Shown here: positions 8,364-16,780 of the stretch, piece after piece
Numbering within the stretch: the first letter of the stretch is position 1
Layout of the letters: the number at the start of each line of letters is the position of its first letter
Position numbers and translations under genes: made by a program
Assembly (NCBI GenBank): GCA_910583615.1
Contig: CAJTXP010000008.1
Coordinates: 1-64,000 of the forward strand
DNA from: an uncultured Lachnospiraceae bacterium
Lineage (GTDB): Bacteria; Bacillota; Clostridia; Lachnospirales; Lachnospiraceae
Direction: 5' to 3'
DNA: 64,000 bases
Notes under the pieces: model-generated
What the model saw: only the letters and a program-made list of their open reading frames with translations
What the model was told of the DNA's origin: nothing
Databases searched by the model: none

Positions 8364-11300
8364 TTATCCAAAATCAAATAACGACAGCTGATTGGACTCC
8401 GGAAGTCCTTCCAGAAGTCCCAGATCTCCCATCAGGTCGATGACCGTTTTGCTCAGCTTGCTGCGCTGGCGCAGGTCATCCCGGGACAAAAACGGCCCCT
8501 GGGCAGCCGCCTCCACGAGCATGTCCGCCGCCTTGTCGCCAAGCCCTTCAATGGTGGAGAGCGCCGGCATCAGCTTCCCGTCAATAATCTGAAACTTATG
8601 CGCCTCCGCCCTGTAGATATCCACCTTCAAAAACTCAAAACCCCGGGCGTACATCTCCTGAACGCTTTTCATATCCTTCAGCGTATCCTGTTCCTTTTTT
8701 GACAGCGTATCGCTTCTGCGCCTGTAATCCGCCATATAATATTCAAGACGTTCCCGTCCCTGACACATGATCTCATAGCTGAATGCAGAAGCACGAATGC
8801 TGAAATAGGCGGCGTAATAGGCCAGCGGATAATTGATCTTGCAGTAGGCAATCCGCCATGCCATCATCACATAAGCGGCAGCATGGGCCTTTGGAAACAT
8901 GTATTTGATCTTCTTACATGACCAGATATACCAGTCCGGCACCCCATGCTCCGTCATGGCCTGCTCCCATTCCGGCTTCAGTCCCTTTCCCTTCCGCACA
9001 CTTTCCATGATGGTAAAGGACTGCTCGCTGTCCATGCCCATGCCGATGAGATAGACCATGATATCGTCACGGGTGCAGATCGCCGTGGAGATCGTCGCCT
9101 TTCCCTCTTGGATCAGCGTCTGAGCATTGCCAAGCCACACGTCTGTCCCGTGAGCCAGCCCTGCGATCCGCACCAGGTCGGAGAAATGCGTCGGATGGGT
9201 GTCAATCAGCATCTGCATGGCAAATTCCGTACCAAATTCCGGAATGCCCAGAGAACCAAGCTTTGTTCCTCCGATATCCTCCGGTTTAATGCCCAGAGCG
9301 TCCGTATTCTGGAACAGAGACATGACCTGCGGATCATCCAGAGGAATCTTTGTCGCATCAATCCCTGTCAGATCCTCCAGCATACGGATCATGGTCGGAT
9401 CATCATGCCCCAGGATGTCAAGCTTCAACAGGTTATGATCGATGGAATGGTAGTCAAAGTGCGTTGTCACAATATCGGTTGTCATGTCATTTGCCGGGTG
9501 CTGAACCGGAGTGAAGGAATAAATCGTCTCTCCCATCGGAAGAACAATGATGCCGCCGGGATGCTGTCCCGTCGTACGCCGGATGCCGGTACATCCTGTC
9601 ACGATCCGGTCTATCTCGCAGTTCCGCTTGCTGGTCCCCCGTTCTTCATAGTAGCGCTTCACATAGCCAAACGCTGTCTTGTCCGCCAGGGTGCCGATCG
9701 TCCCGGCACGATAGGTCTGTCCGGAACCGAAGATCACTTCTGTATATTTGTGCGCCTTTGACTGATAATCTCCCGAAAAATTCAGGTCGATATCCGGCTC
9801 TTTATTCCCTTTAAATCCAAGAAATGTCTCAAACGGAATGTCAAATCCTTCCTTGTTCAGCTTCGTCCCGCATTTTGGGCAGTCTTTATCCGGCATGTCA
9901 CAGCCTGCCATGCCGGAAAATTTTCTTACCTCTTCTGAATCAAAATCACTGTAATAGCAGTTGGGACAGATGTAGTGAGGACTTAGGGGATTCACCTCCG
10001 TGATTCCCGCCATGGTGGCGGCAAAAGAGGAACCGACCGAACCCCTGGACCCTACCAGATAGCCGTCATCCACAGACTTCCACACCAGCTTCTGAGCGAT
10101 AATATACATGACTGCAAAACCGTTTCCGATGATGGACTTCAGTTCCCGCTCCAGCCGTTCCGTCACGATCTCCGGCAGGTCCTTTCCATACAGCTCGTGG
10201 GCTTTCTCATAGCAGATCTTCCGCAAAGTCTGATCCGAATCGGGAATGACCGGCGGGCATTTGTCCGGACGGACCGGCGACAGATGCTCGCACATGTCTG
10301 CAATCCGGTTGGTATTGGTTATGACCACCTCTTCCGCCTTTTCCGTTCCCAGAAATTCGAATTCTTTCAGCATCTCCTCCGTAGTCCGCAGAAACAGCGG
10401 CGCCTGCTGATCCGCATCCGAAAAGCCCTTGCCTGCCATAATAATTCTCCGGTAGACCTCATCCTCCGGATCAATAAAGTGTACGTCGCAGGTCGCAACG
10501 ACCGGTTTCTGAAATTCTTCTCCCAGCCTTATGATCTTACGGACATTTTCCCTTAAGTCTTCTTCCGTTCTCACCGGGCTTTTCTCATCCCGCAGCATAA
10601 ACGCATTGTTGCCCAGCGGCTGGATCTCCAGATAATCGTAAAATTCCACGATTCTGGCAATATCCTGACTGGAAGCGCCTCTTAAGATCGCCTGATACAG
10701 TTCTCCTGCTTCGCAGGCAGAGCCGATGATCAGGCCCTCCCTGTATTTTTGCAGCTCGCTTTTCGGTATTCTGGGCCTTCTTGCAAAATAATCCAGATGA
10801 GACATGGAAACCAGACGGTACAGATTCACCCGCCCGATGTCATTTTTTGCAAGGATGATGATATGATAAGTGGGAAGTTTTTTAATTGCCGCCGTATTCG
10901 CTCTTCCCATCTCATTGACCTGATCCAGAGTGTTCAGATCCCTCGCCCGGAACATCTCCAGAAATTTCACAAAAATATCCGCCGTGCATGCGGCGTCATC
11001 CACCGCCCGGTGATGATTCTCCAGCGGTATGTTCAAAGCCTTTGCCACATGGTCCAGCTTATATTTACTCAGATTGGGCAGCAGAAGCCGCGCCATTGAC
11101 ACGGTATCCCCCACGGTAAAATCCGTTTCAATGCCCATTCTGCGGCAGTTTTCCTCAATAAATCCCGCATCAAAAGATGCATTATGCGCAATCAGGACAC
11201 AGCCCTCACAGAAATTCAGAAATTCCGGAAGAATATCTTCAATGACCGGAGCGTTAAGAACCATCTCGTCGCTGATACCGGTCAATTCCTCGATCTTAAA

Positions 11301-12842
11301 CGGAATGGGCTCCTGCGGATTCACAAAGGTACTGAAGCGATCTGTAATCTTCCCCTGCTCCACCTTCACGGCGCCGATCTCTATAATCCGGTTATTCACC
11401 GCGCTGAGCCCTGTAGTCTCCAGATCGAACACCACATAAGAGCTGTCAAGGCTCTGCCCTCTGGAACGCTCCACCACTTCCTTCAAATCGTCTACCAGAT
11501 AGCCTTCGACCCCGTAGATAACCTTGAACTCATCGTCTTTGGAAATAGTATGGCTTGCCTCTGTAAACGCCTGGACGCATCCATGGTCCGTGATCGCAAG
11601 CGCCGGCATCCCCCATGCCTTTGCCCGTTTCAGAAGCACGGATGCATCGGTTACCCCGTCCATATCGCTCATCTTTGTATGACAGTGAAGCTCCACGCGC
11701 TTTTTATAGGAATAATCCATCCGGGACGTGGTAAAATCAGCCGTCTTCTTGATTCCCACAACGGAACTGATGGTCAGCTCATGATCAAAGCGGTCCAGCG
11801 TCGTCATGCCCTTCAGTTTTACAAAGATTCCTTTCTGAATCTTCTCCCGGATCTCCGGCAATGTTTCATTTTTGGCAAACATCTTTACATGAATCGTATC
11901 TGTATAGTCCGACACCGTCAGGGTTATGATCGTCCGCTCGCCTCTGATCTGTCGTTCCTCCACATTCAGAAGCCTTCCCCGGACCGTCACCTCGCCCATC
12001 TCTTCAATCACCTGGTCCAGCGGGATCGGCTCATCCTCAAAGTCCCGTCCATAGAGGACATCCGGATTGTCGCTTCTGCGGTATCCGCCTCCTCTGCCGT
12101 TCTCCGCATATCTGCGCTCTTTAAAAGCTTTCCCCTTTGTGTTTTCACCGCCCTTTTGACGGCTGTCAGCGTTACTGTCTCCCGTTTTATGAGAGCCTTT
12201 TTCTCCCCGGCTCTCCTGCTTCTCTGCCTGTTTTGCCTCTTCCTTCTTCGCCTTTTCCTTTCTCAGGTTCTCGGTCAGAAAGCTGATCCGCTGCTTCAGC
12301 TCAGCCTCGCTCTTTTCCATGCTCTGGCTCTCACCGGACTCCAGGTATTCCACATCCACCTTCACATGAAAACCGCAGCGTTCATTGAATACCCGGTCCA
12401 GAATCCGGACCAGATCCTCCACTGCTTCCCTGTCGCAGATTCTCTCGGAAATTCCTACCGTCATGGTATTCTCATCCGGGAACTCTACCCTTGCATTCTT
12501 CATAATGCTCCGTTTATAAGGGCTGTATACTGCAAGCTCTGTCAGGACACTGTCTTCGTACACATCCCACAGCTTCTGCGGAGTATACTGTCCGGACAGC
12601 AGGAATTTCTCGAAAATATGCACCTGCACCTTCCGATACCCGAAAATCTGCCGTTTGACCTGTTTTGCCAACTGAAAAAGCTGATCTTTGGCAATCAGCT
12701 TTTTACTCGTAATATAAACCCGGAACACATCCTGTTTCGGAGTCATGGATACCCTTGTGACCATCACCTGTTCGAACAGGCTGCGCTCCGGCCCATCCAT
12801 CTTAAGCGTACGGAATACTTCAAAAAAAGGTCTTTCATTCAT
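8364..12842 (-). CDS. polC: DNA polymerase III alpha subunit, PolC type
   Basis: 1492 residues, the usual size for Gram-positive PolC, the replicative polymerase with built-in proofreading. Domains in order: N-terminal region (1-170); a Lys/Glu/Gln-rich linker (180-250); an OB fold (about 265-365); a PHP domain beginning HCHTKMSDMDG near 386 with ITDHG near 418; an inserted 3'-5' exonuclease with FDLETTG (472), AHNASFDAGF (552) and HHRAVDDAA (610); a zinc finger with CPNC and CPKCG (about 959-992); the catalytic PDIDLNF motif near 1016; then the fingers and a C-terminal helix-hairpin region. It is the last gene of the thyA-folA-ftsW-ispG-polC run and its ATG overlaps the 3' end of ispG by 8 bp. 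Confidence 0.97.
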   Translation of the reverse strand: MNERPFFEVFRTLKMDGPERSLFEQVMVTRVSMTPKQDVFRVYITSKKLIAKDQLFQLAKQVKRQIFGYRKVQVHIFEKFLLSGQYTPQKLWDVYEDSVLTELAVYSPYKRSIMKNARVEFPDENTMTVGISERICDREAVEDLVRILDRVFNERCGFHVKVDVEYLESGESQSMEKSEAELKQRISFLTENLRKEKAKKEEAKQAEKQESRGEKGSHKTGDSNADSRQKGGENTKGKAFKERRYAENGRGGGYRRSDNPDVLYGRDFEDEPIPLDQVIEEMGEVTVRGRLLNVEERQIRGERTIITLTVSDYTDTIHVKMFAKNETLPEIREKIQKGIFVKLKGMTTLDRFDHELTISSVVGIKKTADFTTSRMDYSYKKRVELHCHTKMSDMDGVTDASVLLKRAKAWGMPALAITDHGCVQAFTEASHTISKDDEFKVIYGVEGYLVDDLKEVVERSRGQSLDSSYVVFDLETTGLSAVNNRIIEIGAVKVEQGKITDRFSTFVNPQEPIPFKIEELTGISDEMVLNAPVIEDILPEFLNFCEGCVLIAHNASFDAGFIEENCRRMGIETDFTVGDTVSMARLLLPNLSKYKLDHVAKALNIPLENHHRAVDDAACTADIFVKFLEMFRARDLNTLDQVNEMGRANTAAIKKLPTYHIIILAKNDIGRVNLYRLVSMSHLDYFARRPRIPKSELQKYREGLIIGSACEAGELYQAILRGASSQDIARIVEFYDYLEIQPLGNNAFMLRDEKSPVRTEEDLRENVRKIIRLGEEFQKPVVATCDVHFIDPEDEVYRRIIMAGKGFSDADQQAPLFLRTTEEMLKEFEFLGTEKAEEVVITNTNRIADMCEHLSPVRPDKCPPVIPDSDQTLRKICYEKAHELYGKDLPEIVTERLERELKSIIGNGFAVMYIIAQKLVWKSVDDGYLVGSRGSVGSSFAATMAGITEVNPLSPHYICPNCYYSDFDSEEVRKFSGMAGCDMPDKDCPKCGTKLNKEGFDIPFETFLGFKGNKEPDIDLNFSGDYQSKAHKYTEVIFGSGQTYRAGTIGTLADKTAFGYVKRYYEERGTSKRNCEIDRIVTGCTGIRRTTGQHPGGIIVLPMGETIYSFTPVQHPANDMTTDIVTTHFDYHSIDHNLLKLDILGHDDPTMIRMLEDLTGIDATKIPLDDPQVMSLFQNTDALGIKPEDIGGTKLGSLGIPEFGTEFAMQMLIDTHPTHFSDLVRIAGLAHGTDVWLGNAQTLIQEGKATISTAICTRDDIMVYLIGMGMDSEQSFTIMESVRKGKGLKPEWEQAMTEHGVPDWYIWSCKKIKYMFPKAHAAAYVMMAWRIAYCKINYPLAYYAAYFSIRASAFSYEIMCQGRERLEYYMADYRRRSDTLSKKEQDTLKDMKSVQEMYARGFEFLKVDIYRAEAHKFQIIDGKLMPALSTIEGLGDKAADMLVEAAAQGPFLSRDDLRQRSKLSKTVIDLMGDLGLLEGLPESNQLSLFDFG

Positions 12843-13893
12843 CCTTCCAGTTCTCCAGTTCCTGCCGGAGCGCGCCCAGAAGTTCGCGTTCCGGCAGCTT
12901 CTTCACTACTTCTCCATGCCGGATCAGCAGGCCTTCGCCAATGCCCCCGGCAATGCCGATGTCGGCTTCCTTCGCTTCGCCTGGCCCGTTGACCACGCAT
13001 CCCATCACTGCCACTTTGATATCCAGCGGAAATTCCGCCGCCATCGTCTCCACCTGATTTGCAAGGCCGATCAGATCGATCTTCGTCCGTCCGCAGGTTG
13101 GACAGGATACCACCTCAATGCCGCCCTTTCTAAGGCCGAGCGTCTTCAGAATCAGTTTCGCAGACTTGATCTCCTCCACCGGGTCCCCTGTCAGCGACAC
13201 TCGAATGGTATCTCCGATCCCCTGGCTTAAGATGATGCCCAGCCCCACGGCCGATTTAATATTCCCGGAAAACAGGGTTCCTGCTTCCGTGATTCCCACA
13301 TGCAGAGGATAGACAGTCTGTCCGGCAATCAGCTCATGGGCTTTCGCGCACATCATCACATCCGAAGACTTGATGCTGATGACCAGATTGTCGTACCCCA
13401 GGTCTTCTATCATCCCCGCTTTCTGAAGCGCGCTCTCCACAATGCCTTCTGCCGTAACCCCGTGGTATTTTTCCAGAAACTCCTTTTCCAGCGATCCGCT
13501 GTTAACTCCCACCCGGATGGGAATATTCCGCTCTTTCGCAACCTCCACAACCGCCCTGACCCGGTCCCGGCTCCCGATATTTCCCGGATTGATCCGGATC
13601 TTGTCCGCTCCGTTTTCCATGGCTGAGATCGCCATCTTATAGTCAAAATGAATGTCCGCCACAAGAGGAATGGATATCTGCTTTTTAATCTCCTTCAGCG
13701 CCAGCGCGGCCTCCTCTGTCGGCACCGTACACCGAATGATCTCACAGCCTGCTTTCGTCAGTTTCCTGATCTGGGAGACGGTCGCCTCCACGTCCTCCGT
13801 CCTTGTATTCGTCATGGACTGGATCAGGATCGGATTGCCTCCTCCGATTACCCGGTCGCCGATCCGCACTGTCTTTGTATGTTCCCGATGCAT
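12835..13893 (-). CDS. ispG: 4-hydroxy-3-methylbut-2-enyl-diphosphate synthase
   Basis: 352 residues from the ATG at 13893, which has AAGGAG about 10 bases upstream; a GTG three codons earlier sits too close to that site. IspG (GcpE) is the 4Fe-4S enzyme of the non-mevalonate isoprenoid pathway. The N-terminal TIM-barrel half is seen in IQSMTNTRTEDV, CEIIRCTVPT and PLVADIHFDY. The C-terminal cluster domain shows SCPTCGRTKIDL and MGCVVNGPGEA, which supply the cluster cysteines. The stop lies inside the start of polC, so the two are translationally coupled. Confidence 0.96.
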   Translation of the reverse strand: MHREHTKTVRIGDRVIGGGNPILIQSMTNTRTEDVEATVSQIRKLTKAGCEIIRCTVPTEEAALALKEIKKQISIPLVADIHFDYKMAISAMENGADKIRINPGNIGSRDRVRAVVEVAKERNIPIRVGVNSGSLEKEFLEKYHGVTAEGIVESALQKAGMIEDLGYDNLVISIKSSDVMMCAKAHELIAGQTVYPLHVGITEAGTLFSGNIKSAVGLGIILSQGIGDTIRVSLTGDPVEEIKSAKLILKTLGLRKGGIEVVSCPTCGRTKIDLIGLANQVETMAAEFPLDIKVAVMGCVVNGPGEAKEADIGIAGGIGEGLLIRHGEVVKKLPERELLGALRQELENWKDE

Positions 13894-13912
13894 TTTTGAC
13901 ACGCTCCTTTCC

Positions 13913-15130
13913 TCAATACCTCATCCTGCGTTCACGTTCCCGTTCCCGCTCATATTCCATGCGTCTTTTTACACTGTATTTATTCACACTCAGAACCAGC
14001 CCGATCTCGATCATCAGAAATACGGTTGCCGTGCCTCCATAGCTGAAAAACGGCAGCGTCACGCCGGTCGTCGGAAACAGATTCGTTACCACCATCAGGT
14101 TCAGAATCACCTGCAGTGCGATATGTGACAGAACTCCTATGGAGATCATTCTCCCCAGAAGGTCCTCTGCAAGCTGTGATACCGTATAGATCCGGTACAG
14201 GAGATAGATGAACAGAAGAATAATCAGCCCTGCCCCGAAAATCCCCAGCTCTTCGCAGATGATCGCAAAGATATAATCATTGTACGGCTCCGGTATCTTG
14301 CCCAGTTTCTGGATGCTGTTGCCAAGGCCTCTGCCCCACAGTCCTCCTGAGCCGATGGCATACAGCCCCTGCAGCGACTGAAACGCCTTATCCTGCTCAT
14401 ACTCATATGGATACAGCCATGCACGGATACGGACCAGGCGGAAATTTTCCTCCATCTGCAGCGGATCCAGATTCTTCACATAATAAAGGACTCCTGCCAC
14501 CAGCGCCGCCAGCGCGGCGCCGCACAGGATGAACTTCCAGTGTTCCGGATGTACCACGTAGATCATGAACACCGCCGTTCCCAGCAGGATCGCCGCCGTG
14601 CTCATATTATTGCTGATCTTCAGTATCATCACAGCCACGATCGCCGGCGGAATGACCAGCTGAATCATGTATTTCCAGCTGCGCAGACGATGCCTGCGTA
14701 TCACGATCAAAGTTGCCATGACAACGATCATAAGAAGCTTGACCGGCTCCGCCACCTGAAACTGCACCGGGCCGATCCTGAGCCATCTGGTCGCTCCTTT
14801 TACCGTAACCGCAATGGACGGTACCTTCAGAAGCAGTACCAGCACGATGCAGGCAAGATAGCCCGGCAGTGCAAAGATACACCAGAAATGGTAATTGACA
14901 CAGGATACCAGAAGCATGGCAATGATTCCAAGAATACTGTAGACCACCTGGTTTTTCAGCAGGTACATGGGATCATGGTTGTACGCCTGGCTGAGCCCTG
15001 CCGTGTAATAGCTGGCGCTGTATATCATGATAAAACCAAAGATCATGACGAAAAACAGCACCACAAGCAGATTGGTATCCAGTCCGTAAAGGCTGAACTG
15101 AAAGAGCCGCTCCTCCTTTCTTCCTGCCAT
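13913..15130 (-). CDS. FtsW/RodA/SpoVE-family glycosyltransferase
   Basis: 405 residues with about ten membrane helices. SEDS-family proteins polymerise peptidoglycan glycan strands with a partner penicillin-binding protein. Family signatures: KGATRWLRIGPVQFQVAEPV after the fourth helix, GLGNSIQKLGKIPEPYNDYI in the large extracellular loop, and the C-terminal TTGVTLPFFSYGGTA. The C-terminal tail is unusually rich in Arg-Glu repeats (about 18 residues). Which paralogue it is (division, elongation or sporulation) cannot be decided from sequence alone, because no partner PBP is adjacent. The start directly follows the folA stop. Confidence 0.93.
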   Translation of the reverse strand: MAGRKEERLFQFSLYGLDTNLLVVLFFVMIFGFIMIYSASYYTAGLSQAYNHDPMYLLKNQVVYSILGIIAMLLVSCVNYHFWCIFALPGYLACIVLVLLLKVPSIAVTVKGATRWLRIGPVQFQVAEPVKLLMIVVMATLIVIRRHRLRSWKYMIQLVIPPAIVAVMILKISNNMSTAAILLGTAVFMIYVVHPEHWKFILCGAALAALVAGVLYYVKNLDPLQMEENFRLVRIRAWLYPYEYEQDKAFQSLQGLYAIGSGGLWGRGLGNSIQKLGKIPEPYNDYIFAIICEELGIFGAGLIILLFIYLLYRIYTVSQLAEDLLGRMISIGVLSHIALQVILNLMVVTNLFPTTGVTLPFFSYGGTATVFLMIEIGLVLSVNKYSVKRRMEYERERERERRMRY

Positions 15131-15132
15131 CC

Positions 15133-15627
15133 TTAATCCCCCCGTCTCTCATAACGGCAGAACGTATACTCCAGGTCAAAACAGGTATGCTCCTCACTCT
15201 CGCCGGTCAGCTTCCACTCCGGCATCCGGTCGATGTTGGGAAAATATGCATCCGCCTCATAGGAATGGGCGATCTTTGTCACATGCGCCACATCGCAGTA
15301 AGGCAGGAACTGCTCGTAGACGCTGTCTCCCCCTATGATATACACATCCTCTGACGGATAGTTCTGAAGCTCTCCCAGAACCGCTTCCACGGAATGCAGC
15401 ACAACTGCCCCTTTTGCTTTATAACCGGCGTTTTTTGTCAGTACAATATTGGTACGGTTTTTAAGAGGAAGGCCGTTCGGAAAACTCTCCAGAGTCTTTC
15501 TTCCCATTACCACTACCTTCCCGTTCGTCTCCCGACGAAAAAATTTCATATCTTCCGGAATACTCACCAGAAGCCGGTTCCTGTATCCGATCCCCCAGTT
15601 CTGGTCCACTGCCACAATTAGATTCAT
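15133..15627 (-). CDS. folA: Dihydrofolate reductase
   Basis: 164 residues, normal for a chromosomal DHFR, which reduces dihydrofolate with NADPH to regenerate tetrahydrofolate. Motifs: N-terminal NLIVAVDQNWGIGYRNRLL, the Asp of the active site in IPEDMKFFR, the NADPH-binding VVVMGRKTLESFP, and the second nucleotide motif DVYIIGGDSVYEQFLP. Start ATG 15627 has AGGAAGGA about 10 bases upstream. It lies just downstream of thyA, the usual pairing, because thymidylate synthase consumes the reduced folate that this enzyme restores. Confidence 0.96.
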   Translation of the reverse strand: MNLIVAVDQNWGIGYRNRLLVSIPEDMKFFRRETNGKVVVMGRKTLESFPNGLPLKNRTNIVLTKNAGYKAKGAVVLHSVEAVLGELQNYPSEDVYIIGGDSVYEQFLPYCDVAHVTKIAHSYEADAYFPNIDRMPEWKLTGESEEHTCFDLEYTFCRYERRGD

Positions 15628-15690
15628 CTGTCAGATTCCTTCCTGAAATTAAAGTTATTGTTCGTCCCGGCGCCTGTCGGCCGGACATGG

Positions 15691-16539
15691 TTATATTGCT
15701 ATGGGTATGTTTTTTATCTGCGGCCCCGCCTGATAGTCCTCTACCAGAAGATCTGCCGTTGTAAATGCGTAAAAATCCTTTATCTTTGGATTCAATATGA
15801 CTTTTGGCGCCGCATGGCACTCTCTCTGAATCAGTTCCTTTACAATATCCACATGCCGGTCATAGATATGCGCATCTGCAATCACATGCAGAAGCTCTCC
15901 GGGGATCATGCCGCATACCTGAGCCACCATCATCAAAAGGATCGCATACTGGCACACATTCCAGTTATTGGCAGCCAGCACATCCTGGGAACGCTGATGG
16001 AGAACCATGTTCAAAGTCAGCCTGTCCTCTCCCTTTTCCTGGGTCACGTTGTAAGTAACGCCGTAGGCGCACGGGTAGAGCTGCATCTCGCTTAAATCCT
16101 GATGAACATAAGTGTTCGTAATGATCCGGCGGCTGAACGGATTGTTCTTCAGATCGTAGAGCACCCGGTCCATCTGGTCCATCATGCCTTCTTTATACCT
16201 GCTCTTCACTCCGATCTGATAACCGTACGCTTTTCCGATGGAGCCTGTTTCATCCGCCCATTCGTCCCATATATGGCTGTTCAAATCATGGATGCTGGCG
16301 GATTTCCTCTGATAGATCCACAGGATCTCATCCATACAGCTTTTAAGCGCCGTCTTTCTGAGCGTAAGCGCCGGAAATTCCCTGCGAAGGTCATAACGAT
16401 TCACTACTCCAAAACGTTTGATCGTATAGGCGGACGTGCCGTCTTCCCATTTCGGGCGCACCTTCTCCCCTTCGGTACTGGTCCCATGGTCCAGAATATC
16501 CCGGCACATATGGATAAACAACTGATCAGCATAGCTCAT
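15691..16539 (-). CDS. thyA: Thymidylate synthase
   Basis: 282 residues. ThyA methylates dUMP using methylenetetrahydrofolate. The catalytic cysteine is in LYPCAYG; the nucleotide-binding region is recognisable as LHQRSQDVLAANNWN, a divergent form of the usual QRSxDxxLGxPFN. ADAHIYDRHV is the late conserved His/Tyr motif. The folate site N-terminus and C-terminal IPIAI end are present. It has GAGGAG upstream of ATG 16539 and a good promoter at 16580-16608, so it probably heads the operon thyA-folA-ftsW/rodA-ispG-polC. Confidence 0.95.
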   Translation of the reverse strand: MSYADQLFIHMCRDILDHGTSTEGEKVRPKWEDGTSAYTIKRFGVVNRYDLRREFPALTLRKTALKSCMDEILWIYQRKSASIHDLNSHIWDEWADETGSIGKAYGYQIGVKSRYKEGMMDQMDRVLYDLKNNPFSRRIITNTYVHQDLSEMQLYPCAYGVTYNVTQEKGEDRLTLNMVLHQRSQDVLAANNWNVCQYAILLMMVAQVCGMIPGELLHVIADAHIYDRHVDIVKELIQRECHAAPKVILNPKIKDFYAFTTADLLVEDYQAGPQIKNIPIAI

Positions 16540-16579
16540 AGGCGGCTCCTCTCTTCCTGTTAAAACGGATATGTCAAAT

Positions 16580-16608
16580 ATTATAAAGCATATCCTTCAG
16601 AGATTCAA
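16580..16608 (-). promoter_or_regulatory. Predicted sigma-70 promoter for thyA operon
   Basis: On the minus strand TTGAAT (16608-16603) and a perfect TATAAT (16585-16580) are separated by 17 bases. The start codon is about 40 bases downstream. This fits the housekeeping consensus at 10 of 12 positions. Confidence 0.7.
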
Positions 16609-16652
16609 TTAAAAATCTATATGACTTTTCTACATTTCCGTGATATTTTCTA

Positions 16653-16681
16653 TTGTACTTTTTTGATGAATATTGTATCTT
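16653..16681 (+). promoter_or_regulatory. Possible glnN promoter
   Basis: TTGTAC and TATCTT with a 17-base spacer in an AT-rich region about 100 bases upstream of glnN. The -10 is weak, so the assignment is tentative; other AT-rich boxes nearby could serve. Confidence 0.35.
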
Positions 16682-16711
16682 AGACATGATATTGTTGTAA
16701 AAACGTGCCTT

Positions 16712-16744
16712 GGGAACTGTTGAAAAACAACTTTTGACAGTCCC
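16712..16744 (+). promoter_or_regulatory. Hairpin in glnN leader
   Basis: GGGAACTGT pairs with ACAGTCCC (one bulged A), with a small nested TTG/CAA stem in the loop. It lies between the predicted promoter and the glnN ribosome site, 37 bases before the start. There is no U-tract after it, so it is not an ordinary terminator. Leader-based control or a protein-binding site is possible; no known riboswitch was recognised. Confidence 0.4.
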
Positions 16745-16780
16745 TTAAGAAAAAGGATATTTTCAAGAAAGGGTATATCT

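Noticed and set aside
11184..12992. Long plus-strand open frame (about 600 codons) opposite polC
   Set aside because: It lies antisense to the well-conserved polC gene, has no ribosome site, and its translation has no domain; it is a shadow of high-GC third positions.
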